A stretch of DNA of 64,000 bases from contig JAMKCF010000002.1 in NCBI GenBank assembly GCA_023634235.1, forward strand, positions 7,572,722-7,636,721, read 5' to 3'. Origin of the DNA: Pisaster brevispinus (Eukaryota > Echinodermata > Asteroidea > Forcipulatida > Asteriidae). The translations under genes and the position numbers were made by a program. Of this stretch, positions 1-10,800 are shown piece after piece (positions within the stretch are counted from its first letter, which is position 1; each line of letters starts with the position of its first letter). The notes under the pieces are model-generated. The model was not told the origin of the DNA and did not search any database. It worked only from the letters and a program-made list of their open reading frames with translations.

Positions 1-2341
1 GGAAAGCCAGGAAAAGCAGCAATTTTGGGGGGGGGGGGTGGACATTGTGCAGCTATCATAGAAGTAGACCAGCTGTATGGGATAAATATTCCCCGTCGTC
101 GTCCCGCGTGTGTAGCGCAGGCAACACGTTGCAATAGTTAGGGGCTAGGGGTATCAGACTAAAATCCTCCTACAAAAACCGTAATTGTTGGTCTGGCTCC
201 CTAACCCTCCGACAAGCTCCCACGCTCACGGCTAGACCGGCAAGCTGGGGAGTTCATGCCCCGGGGCTTGTCTCTCTGGCCCCACGAGACACGGCACCAG
301 CTGTACGGGATATGCCCCAAGGTTTACGTTCCGCTAGCTCCCACGCGGGTGCGCCGTAAAACACGCTTCGGTTGCACGGACTCTCTGAATGCGAATCTTA
401 CGTTCGATTTTTCATCATTATTTACAAATTGTATCAATAATCTGAATACATAGTCTTTTTTGTCAAATACTCATGAATAATTTTTAAAAAACAGATTTAA
501 ATTTGGTTAAGTAATTTACTTGTATACGGCTGGAAGTAAAACTAACTCCGAAAATCACGTGATTTATCCGAACCACTTTTTTGGTTCGGATAAATCACGT
601 GACCTTCGTTTTTTGAAAAATGCTCAAAAACGGCAAAATTTGATGGTTTCTTTTAGGAATCGTTCTTCTCCATTCCTGGAAGACCTTTGAAGGCATATGT
701 TAGCCTATTTTGTAGCCCAAATAGCCCAACGAAGCCGGTGTGCCCCTTTAATGTGTGTTGTCACGGACATCAACGTTTTCCAATTGAGCAGACGACGGAA
801 ATGACGAAGCTGTCTTATTTCACCTTTTTAAGTCGCGCCGCTACGCATCAACCTTTGACATTAACTTTCCCGGAGTGCTATTAAGCGAAAACACAGCAGC
901 GTTCGATTAGCCTCGTTCGGGGAAGCTAATCGAACGCACCCAATATTAATGGAGATCAATGGTAGCGATCGCAGCCTCGCTACCATGGGCAGCGCGCCGT
1001 ATCGATACCTCTCGTCACTAACCCCTGGTAGGGATGTAATGAGAAACAACGCTGATTGGCTCCCAAGGATGACTACTTTGCGTGCACGCTTGTTAAAAAC
1101 TTTCGAGCGTTTGGAGGACGCTTAGTACGCGCGTGTGAAAATGCAAGTATTTTGACGCGATTCCATTCCAAATGAATCATGTTTTTGAACGGTCACCCTT
1201 AACTGCATACAGTTAGACAATCACAAAATCAAAGAAGAATGACAGAGGACCAGTTGCTTTTTGACTTGATGCCTCTTTTACGGGTTACCGTACTTGAGCA
1301 CGCGCGTAGAACGGATCGGCCCAGGGCTAATTAAAATGTGCTAGATTCTAGCACATTTTAATGAACCAATTCCAGGGGTTATGATCGAGCAAGGCATGCT
1401 GGGAAAAAATGGCGGCGAGATCAATCACCCCTGGGAACGAGGATGTAGCGATCGACTCCTAGCCATAGAAATAGAACCCGGAGAACGCTGAGCTGGACCG
1501 CCCTCTGTGTCGTCTATGGACGCGGCGTATCGATACCCCGCGACACGCGTGTATCGCAAAATGATCATCACGTGACACGCGTGTATGGCAAAATGGCAAC
1601 GCACAGAGACCGTTTCTACGTGTTTTCATTGGTCAATGTTCATGACGTCAACTGTATGGCAAAATATTATCACTGGCTTAATGCTAATTTTGCCATACAC
1701 GCGTAAAAAAAATGGCGTACGCGCGTCCTTAAAATGGCGTACGTGCGTCCATAAAAATGGTCTCACAACGAAATCGCACGCACAAAGACGCACTCAGCGT
1801 TCTCCGGGTTCTATTTCTATGCTCCTAGCCCAACCTCTTCCCCAGGGTGTGTCGAGCAGTACGAGGTTGACTGCTTTACTATTTACAAATATGGTTGGAA
1901 ATAAAGTAAACCATGGGGACGAGGTTGCTCCTAGCCTGGATGGCGTTTGGAAAGACATTCACATAGTTTTTATATAGATACCGTTGTGTGTACACTACTA
2001 CAGTACACAGGTTTTTTTTACGGATGGGGTAGCCCCTTGCTTGCCAAACCAGTCGCTCGATGATCAGATTGTACACGCAGACCCTACTCGACTCCTCACG
2101 TTAGGTGTACTGCCTGGCCGGCTGGGAAAACTCTGTGTTGTAACTTAGTATTTAACGTTGTTGAGGTGAGACTGAGAATACGTTCCTTTTCTGTTTTAAT
2201 TGGTGAAAAATAGAAATATTATTATTTAAACCGAGAATGAAGACACAGATATGCCTAGCTGCCTAGTACTAGTAGTAGCATGGAGGAAGGAAATCCTCCA
2301 TGGTAGGGACTAGTAGTAGTAGTAGTAGTAGTAGTTTTAGT
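1..2341. other. Upstream non-coding DNA with many palindromes
   Basis: No gene is recognised. The stretch has more CpG than the rest and several near-perfect hairpins: 555-602 (20-bp arms around tcacgtgatttatccgaacc), 899-937 (gcgttcgattagc arms), 1330-1362 (16-bp arms with almost no loop), and the pair 1464-1492 / 1793-1821. Repeated acacgcgtgtat motifs lie at 1545-1700 and (TAG)n at 2309-2335. It looks like a patchwork of small inverted-repeat elements; an HPS3 promoter could be included but is not identifiable. Confidence 0.5.
1440..1850. mobile_element. Small inverted-repeat element (MITE-like)
   Basis: A 29-bp perfect inverted repeat, 1464-1492 (catagaaatagaacccgg and on) and 1793-1821, extends outward with mismatches into CACCCCTGGGAACGAGG-type ends near 1427 and 1848. 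A related end (ggggacgaggttgctcctag) recurs at 1915-1936. No clean target duplication was found, so the limits are approximate. Confidence 0.5.
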
Positions 2342-2342
2342 T

Positions 2343-2419
2343 TTGCGATGATCGTAACCCTCCATCCTCCTCCCGACGGGTGCGACCGTCGGGAGGATGG
2401 AGGGTTACGATCATCGCAA
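2343..2419. repeat. Perfect hairpin of about 34 bp per arm
   Basis: Arm ttgcgatgatcgtaaccctc (2343 onward) pairs with the complement ending at 2419, interrupted by a 3-nt insertion and a loop of about 6 nt. It lies immediately before the foldback element at 2438. Confidence 0.75.
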
Positions 2420-2437
2420 TTAGGAATAGGATATGTC

Positions 2438-3169
2438 TACTCCTAGAACTATTCGGTTCGTTCCGCTATCGTCTCCCCGACCCTCATAGGTCATCATGTA
2501 CAAAATCCTATTCGAAACTTTTTCCCCTTCACGTTTATGCACCTGGACTTCTCTTTTGAAAACGGAGCTCGCCAAAATTATGCTCTATCTATTCATTGTT
2601 TTCAAAGTGAGCTCGGGGTGGGTCCAGAAAATCCACTCCGCAAAAAAAAAGGTGCAAAAAATGATAAATTCTCATCGTTATTCGGAACCGTCGCCTTCCG
2701 ATAACAAAAATGGCCGCCGTCGCTTGTATCAATGGTATGCTGCGCGCAACGCTGGTTCACAATAACCAACGGTTTATGGATAAAAGATAAGCCATTGATT
2801 ATTGTGGACCAGTGTTGCACACAGAATACTATGCGAAGGCATGTCGTGGACCAGCGTTGCACGCAGCATACCAGTGATAAAAGCGACGGCGGCCATTTTG
2901 TTATCAGAAGGCGACGATTCTGAATAAACGATGGGAATTTATCATTTTTTGCACCTTTTTTTTGCGGAGTGGATTTTCTGGACCCACCCCGAGCTCACTT
3001 TGAAAACAATGAATAGATAGAGCCTAATTTTGGCGAGCTCCGTTTTTAAAAGAGAAGTCCAGGTGCATAAACGTGAAGGGGAAAAAGTTTCGAATAGGAT
3101 TTTGTACATGATGACCTATGAGGGTCGGGGAGACGATAGCGGAACGAACCGAATACTTCTAGAGGAGTA
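2438..3169. mobile_element. Foldback DNA transposon, Mutator-like (non-autonomous)
   Basis: The two halves are near-perfect inverted copies: 2438-2765 against 2845-3169, with arms of about 325 bp and a central spacer of about 80 bp. It is flanked by the direct repeat GGATATGTC at 2429-2437 and 3170-3178. Long inverted repeats plus a 9-bp target duplication are typical of Mutator-like elements. The termini read TACTCCT and AGGAGTA. No transposase is encoded. The TSD length could be read as 8-11 bp because the flanking TA is shared. Confidence 0.8.
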
Positions 3170-3375
3170 GGATATGTCAAGCCCTCGAAATTAAGTTTAA
3201 GTTTAACTTTGTATTAATTAAATTAGTTTCTAATGAGTTTAATTAGCTTAGTCGATGTGGTCAGTAGGGGGTGGGCATGGTGGGGTTGGTAGGCGTGGGC
3301 CAAGTTAGCTTTGGTTGGGGGATTCATCTTGTAATTTGTATTGTACCATGCATGGAAATTATGGAGATATGTAAC

Positions 3376-3580
3376 GGATCATTCCGTGCCAAATCACCTA
3401 AAATCCTGAAAAGTTTGGCAGGCTCCGTCTCAGATTTATTATTTTTTTAAACAATCCCCTATGGGTGGCATGAACACATACAACATTTTAGAATCCTACT
3501 CCTTCTTGACATTTTTGAGATATGACCCCCTAAAAAATGAAGCCCCGCCCCTCCACATTGAAAAGTTTGTATTTACTGAG
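3376..3580 (+). repeat. Solo arm of the gggtcattccgtgcc foldback family
   Basis: About 200 bp here match the left arm of the large palindrome at 17919-20024, in the same order: attccgtgcc, aggctccgtctcagattt, atgaacacat, agaatcctactcc, gagatatgaccccc. Only one arm is present, so it is a truncated relative. Confidence 0.75.
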
Positions 3581-3820
3581 TGTTCCCTCTTTTTTTTTTT
3601 ATGAGTCTGACTTTGTCTTTATAACCTTCATGGTCTTTGGGACTGGTGGTAATAACTACTGACTGTATACAACATATATGTAGCCATGCTGGTAAGAGGA
3701 ACCAGTCAGTTGCACTAACTACACTGATGGAGGAGTTCACTGGGCTAGGACTGGTACCAACTTGAGTGCAGTTTTACCTGTTTACTGTTGAATAACTGTG
3801 TTGTGTTAAATGTCGCGGAA

Positions 3821-4226
3821 ATTGGTAAAAGCCTGAATTGCCTGGTCTGCCGGAACTGTAAAAAAAAAAATGTTTTTAAAAGATGTTACTGCAAGGGAAG
3901 TCGGAACTCAATTGAAATGGTATCATGTATTAGTTGTTGTCATTATTACCCGCTTAACTCTGCAAACAAAATATCCCAGGAACTAGAAAACATGAAAATT
4001 TGACCGACTTTGTTGATCGCCTGACGGACAAAGCAGACAGCAGGTACCGGAATGTTTTCGAGTTCCGGGGATACTTTTTTGCAGAGTTAAGTGGATAATT
4101 ATGACAACAACTAATATCTGTGACTATTTAAATATAGTTCCGGCTGCCTCTGTTGCCAATTCTTTAAAAAATAGTATTTCGAGTTCCGACCATTCCGGCA
4201 AATCAGGCAATTGCGGCTTTTACCAT
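3821..4226. mobile_element. Foldback MITE of about 405 bp upstream of HPS3
   Basis: The left half (attggtaaaagcctgaattg and tagttgttgtcattattacc with cttaactctgcaaa) is matched by inverted copies on the right (tttgcagagttaagtggata, caattgcggcttttaccat). The arms are about 80-85% alike. It lies 340 bp before the first identified HPS3 exon, so it may sit in the 5' intron or promoter. Confidence 0.7.
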
Positions 4227-4563
4227 GTTTACCCACACCCAATGTCACAGTACAGTTGGGACTGCCAAATTACTGAAGTGGTACTGATAGGCTGTGTGCA
4301 TCATCATGCCTTGAAGTATCAGACATCCTTAGCAACACCCTTCGTAGTAGCAGCCATAGCCATCGCTGTAGCCACCAATTTGAGTTCGGTTTCAGTAGCT
4401 GGGATCTCTATCGAATTCAAAGGTCACATATAAGCAGGGAACCACAGACCCTGTTATACATTTATTGCATTGAAACTCTGTATACAAATTGTTGGTAAAC
4501 CTTAAAAATCAATGTAAGTGTGCCTTTCAGATTACTAAAACATTGTTTTTCTATTTTCTACAG
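4227..4563 (+). other. Non-coding stretch before HPS3 exon 1
   Basis: I see no gene. It ends in the pyrimidine-rich acceptor of the start-codon exon and is best read as the 3' part of an intron in the 5' UTR. Confidence 0.5.
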
Positions 4564-4807
4564 GATTCATTGTAACTCATCAAACCTGTCACAGCCATGG
4601 TGCATGTTTTATCCTGCCATCAGTTTGCTGGAGATCCAAAGGTGCTGACTCCATCTCAGGAGCCTCTTGTCATTTTTGCGTCACCTACTCAGATGTTTGT
4701 AGCCACAGTGCAGCACAGTATTAACGTGTACAGCTTGAATGATGGATCACTTCAGCATAGCTTTACAACAGCTGGGCTAGTCAAACAGGGTGTATACTGT
4801 ACCACTG
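4564..4807 (+). CDS. HPS3: HPS3 coding exon 1 with start codon
   Basis: A pyrimidine-rich acceptor (tctattttctacag) precedes 4564, so an untranslated 5' exon lies upstream. The ATG at 4597 sits in a good Kozak context (cagccATGG) and begins MVHVLSCHQFAGDP. The upstream stretch has a TAA close to the acceptor. The exon ends at 4807 before gttagt, phase 1. It covers residues 1-70, the first propeller strands. Confidence 0.9.
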
Positions 4808-7800
4808 GTTAGTTTGCTCAAACATCATCCACTTTTAATTTTTAAAGCGTAGTTGTAAAATGGTTATACCCAGGAATCTTAAAACTGAAGGGCATGGATG
4901 AAAGTCGGCCCATCCTGCATGTCTTAGTCATACCAGTGAAAGATAATCCATTTCTGGAATCAGTAGGTCCTATTCACACAGCCATAGCGCTGCTAAATGC
5001 AAACTACCTGTAGAAGAGTTGTTTTTATACCAATTACTTTGAAAATAAAACGATTCAATTTTATGCATGTTTTTGGAGGTTCCCCTTTCCCCAAAATTTA
5101 ATCTTGAAAAGATTTCAAAAGGCATTTCCTTCTCTTTTTCCCCCAACAAATATTGTTAACTGGCACTCGTAAATGTGCTAGCTACTTAATTTGTTCACAT
5201 TATTTGTCTTTAATATGATGGCAAATCGTGAATGATAACTTATTAGGTAAGTACATAGCAGCATTGGAGGTGCGTGGAGGCTCACACCAAGCAACATCCA
5301 TTCGCATTTATTTCAACTGGGAGACAAGTGGCCCTCAAAATGCTGTGCGTGCAAGAGTTGCAGGAGGTATGTACAATACTTTCAAAGCAAACATTCAAAA
5401 ATTAAGTCAAGCATCCAATACATAGTTTCATCATGATAATCACAGCCCTTTAACACAGATGGTTAACATGCTCACTGTTTTTTGATGGACAATAAGAGCT
5501 ATTTTGAACGATGAGACCTATTTACATCACCTTGTCAGAGTTGCAAAGTCCTGCGATTTGAAGCCGACCTTCTTTTGACAATAATAATAACAATGATGTC
5601 TTGTATAGCACTGGTATCCACAAAAGTGCTCATGGCACTTGCTCCAGTAATTAAGTTCCTCCGTGGATGGTGCAAAAGCAAGAACAAGTGAAAAGGGGGG
5701 TGTTGCATAAAAAATAGCAGCGGATTGAACCTCAAACCAAAATCCCTATGGAAATTAGGTGAAATGTTAATTAAAAACATTAAGTGTACATACAGTGTAG
5801 TTCTTTACTGTGTATTACACAACACACATTGACACAGGACATAGGCTGAGGTCCCATCCAAAGAGCAATACGATTGTGGTAAATTGTCTTGATTTAGGAC
5901 ACAATTGTCACAACCAAAAATGACTCTCTTGCAACACCATAACTTCAGTCTGGTCCACTAGACTGCATGGCCATGATACTCTACAAGAATTATACTAAAA
6001 TTTGTTAATAAAGTATGAGTTTTGGGATGTGGGCTGACATTAGGCCCTCATGGGACAATGGATCAATTATTGTTCAAGTTGTACCCTGCATGGGAATTCT
6101 TTAGAAAAGAGAACAATAGAGCAAAATTTGAGGCTTCCACATTGTTGGATTCAGGAGTATACTCATTACTGGATTATAGTTAAAGAATGCATTCATTTTT
6201 TAACACAAAGTGGATTTCATCAAAAAATCTCATTTTGAAAGCTGTCAAACTGGCTTCCTATTGCGGCATTTGTAGATCAAATGTATGTGTGTTTATTTGT
6301 TTGGGTTTTTTTTCTGAGCTCTTTTCCTGCACATTCGGGAGAAAATAAAATCAATAGAGAAATCAGTTTTCAAAGCTTAATTAATGGACCTATTCGGAGT
6401 AGAGTTTGAGATGAACAGATTTTCAGGGGACCTGTGCCAGACCATTGATCATATCAACACTTCTGTGATGTACATTTGCGTAGCTAATTTCTTCCAGCTT
6501 TGACCATTTGTATTTGTGGATACCCATTTGTTAAGCTCTCGGAACATTTGAATCATTTCCTCAAATATCTGGGGTCACTTGTACCAGATCTACTTCAAGT
6601 AATTCTGTCTCAATGGTAGTTTTTCCATGAAGTAGAAATGTTACATCTGATAATAAACATGTGTAAACTGATGGTTCTAATCACAAAGCTCTCTAAATGT
6701 ATGCCAACAATCATGACAATACTTGATACTATACAAAACACTGGAGATTTGACCCCAAATTGTCACAGTGAGTGTTTATTACATTTGGATTCCAGAATGA
6801 TGTATACAATGTCTGTACATATTTTTACCTCATCAGGAGAAATGCAAACATGTGAAAGAGGATCCACCATCGCAACCTCAAGTCATGATCAAGACTACCC
6901 AAGACAAAGCAATCAGTTTGAGCTTGTTGAAGTCCAAACCCCAACCCCTGCCCAGTGCATCAGTTGCTGTCCTGCCACTGGAAACTTGGCTGCAGGAATC
7001 AATAACACTGTGTCATTGTACAGGTTTGTCACCCATCATCAAGGAATGCTCTCTGAATGTCAAGATTTTGAGTACCTGATGCAGATACAAGTTGGTCTTG
7101 TTGTCAGGGATGTGGCAATATGTGAGGGTACAATTGCATGTCTGGGTACTCATGAGGTACAAGTCTTTAAAATACGTTTGTGGGATACCAGCGCAGGAAA
7201 ACTGATACAAGGGCGGTCTGTCACAGACATTGAGAGTTGTAATGTGTCTAAGTCAAACGGGGGTAAACGGAGGGTGCCTGTGTTAATCAAGCCCGCCCTC
7301 TCCTCTCAAGATGCTGATACCTCATTACACCTAGAAGCACTTCCTGAGAAATCACGGACATCGTCAACCCATTTGTCACAACCATATTTTGTTATTGATG
7401 AAGGGGCAGGTTGTAACTGGGATTTTGGAATTGAAGCAGTTACTGTGGCAAGTAGCAACACAGCTTCAGCTGGTCAGAAGAGTAATCAGGATTGGTAAGT
7501 CTCTTTTGATTCAAACTTTAAGGACATGGCACCTTATTATTATCATGCAAAAACACCTTGAACATGTTTTACCTTTGTTTCTGTAAACCATTAATACATT
7601 CATTCCCACCAGTTTTTGGTACATGTACATGTACATAACCAAAATACTCAGATGGGGTTAGTTTACCTGATTCCATGCCAGGCATGACAGCATGAGTAGT
7701 TCAATCCAAGTCTGCTAAAACAGACAAATCTTGCAACATGTTGTTGTAAATGTGTGAACAATACATACAGCTTACTCCTGTTTGTGTTTTCTATTTTAGG

Positions 7801-10800
7801 ATAACATCACAATACACACATGCTGTACATGTTTGTATTACACAAAACATACTTGGTATAAAGGTCCTACTCCTGATCACAATCTTATTGAATATTGTTA
7901 TCTGAAATACTGTCACCCACTGCTGATTTGCTGTTCTTAACGCATCCATATTTATTTGATTTTAAAGTACTGTGTTTCAATGTAATGTACGTAGCTTAAA
8001 ATATGGGAATAAAAGAGAAGGTGACGAAATATTAAATGGCAGTTAAAACTGGCAGTCGAGTCACAGCCAAAACCCTACAATGTTTTGAAGCTGTTTAAGA
8101 CTGAAATAGGTCTACTACTCTTTAATATTCCTATTCATAAAAACCTGTTTCGTTAAAAACATTTTAAAAACCATTAAAAGCTTATAATAAATCTGACAGT
8201 TTAGCCTCAGCTCGTCTTGACTCTGCGTTGAATTTCAATCCACACTGAGGGCTAAGTAGCGCACTTAAGTTTTAAATTATCACACATAAGTTTCAAACTT
8301 AAGCAAGTTATTATGTGGGCTACCAACTTAAATTTGGTGGTGAAATTTGCGCACTCTGCACAGTCATCTGATAAACACCCTCTTTTGACTCAATATCCTC
8401 AGGCCTTGTGTAAACCCCCCTCACCGTTTTTATATTGCATGTTTAAACATGGCCAGACAATCTCCTCTCAACCAATCAGAGTTGATGAACTGTCCCAGGT
8501 ATTTATAAATATAATTTCATGAAAAGAAGGTTGGACCATCATGATTAACCATCTCTGTAAGCAGCGCTGATTGTTACCTTCCTATTATTCTTCACTCTCT
8601 CTTTGTGTTCTTACATGTAGTGTTGATTTAGGAAGCGCTTCAGTGTTGTTTCCAACAATCCAATCAGAAGAGCCGTACTCTGAGAGATCCATTGAAAACT
8701 GTGAGATAATTGGACCTATTGGCAGGATACAAGGGCACCCGGTACATATCACCATGACCAATAAGAAACAGCCGGAGAAGTAGGTCAAATTTGACTTTTA
8801 CAAACTGTTTTATTAGGAATACTGTTTACAATTCTGAGAGATGTATTCTTCAGATCTCAAAAGTCATCCAATATGTATTTCTTTTTTTAAAGACTCCGCT
8901 AGGGTTGAAATATGAGTCCATGACACTTGTTGCCTTCTTATTATTTAAGGACAAAGTCATCTTTAACTCAGCTTTTGTATCGTCGGTTCATCATGTTAAA
9001 TTTGTCTGAGGTGGAAAATGATGATGATAGTAGTCTCCACTCACTTCAACTGTTACCAACATATACATCAGGTAACTTTCTCATGTGTACATTTATATCA
9101 ATTAAAATCTTTTTAAATGAACTTTTTGAATTTTTCTTCAAAATGTGTGTATGTAATTTTAGAGAACCAAACAGAATGAGAAAATCCATACACAGATGTA
9201 TGTTTTTGATCAGGATTTTAGTGGACCCTAGAATATGTCTGGTACATGGAAGTGAAAGGCTAAGTTCCATTTATAGCACAACAGTCTGACAAATCATACA
9301 AAATGTTTGTATGCACATGTTTTTTGCATTTGATTATTAAAAAAAACTATTTTCCATAATGATCAATGGTACGATCATTGGTATTGTGAATATGTATTGG
9401 TAATTGGTATTGGTAATTATTTAGAGATTTTAATGAACTTGATGTATAATAATAATAATGGCTTCTTATATAGCGCTCATATCTGTCACTCAGTAACGCT
9501 CAAGGCGCTTCAACATTAAGTGTTTTCCTGCAAGGTATGAGGGGCTACGTTTGAAGTATGAGACCTACTCCTTAACATAGCACCATATAATGGTTTACAA
9601 GGTGCTGTGGCACAATATGCTGCCAATCAAACCAGGAACACCGGGGCGAACCCCTTCTCTTTTCGATAAGTGCACTGGGTTCTTTTACATGCATTAGACA
9701 ACACATGGGACCTACAGCTTCACGTCCCATCCGAGGGACAAAGCAATCATGGTTAAGTGTCTTGCTTAAGGACACAAGTGTCACGACCGGGACTCGAACC
9801 CACACTCTGCAGATTAGAAACACAAGAGCTTGAGTCCGGTGCTCTTATCCGCTTGGCCACTACACGCCATATCTAATATTAATATCACTGCATGTTCATA
9901 TTAGAGCACTTGTGTTGTATCCAACCAGGACTCGAACCCACACTTCGATAACACCAGAACTTGGCCGTGACATTACATGAGCTTTTACTTTTGCCACATT
10001 GATTGTCAATTTAGGCTATAACATGAACTGCTGTACATCATTGGTTTGTGATGAATTGATTTGTTTAAATAGCAGAGTCTGATAGCAGTACAGAGCCAAG
10101 TAATGATATGATGGAGAGTCACAATGCACGTAACCTTGCAGGTTAGTATCAGATATAGAGAGTAATACTAGTAGGAGTAAGCTTGAATATAATCACAAGG
10201 TAAATTCCTGGACTATTCCATTTCACAAGGTACTTTTGGTCTCCTCTGATTAAATAGCTTGAAAATTCTGGTAAAGCCTGTAGACACTGTAGGTCAGCCC
10301 ATGTACGTGATAAAATGGTCATACATGTACTTTTACCAAGGGCCAAATATCATGTTTGAAATTCTGTCAAGGCAGAATACTAAGAGAATTACTGAATAAG
10401 GTGGAATGAGATGGCTTATGTGACATTTTGGCAAGATGCCTTAAATTAGTTTTATTTCAACAACCCTCCTTCTGTCTAACTATTCAGTAACATCAATATG
10501 GTTTTGGATAACAAATAACCTAATGCCAGCCTGCTATATCAAGTACATGTAATGTGGTGAGTGCATAGTTCATGTAGTTGTGGCAACATACTTCACCAGC
10601 GCAGTTTGTCTCAAATGATACATTGAGGTCAACTTGCTGGAAATGTTACCAAGAGTAGGGGGGTTAATGTAAACACTTCAACCCTCATTATAAAGAGGTT
10701 CTGTTTATATTATTAAGAGGACATTCTGAAGTCCCGAATTTCATTTCTGTTGTGTGTTTCTTTGTTTTAAAGAAATAATTTGGCCAGTCCCAGCAGTCTC

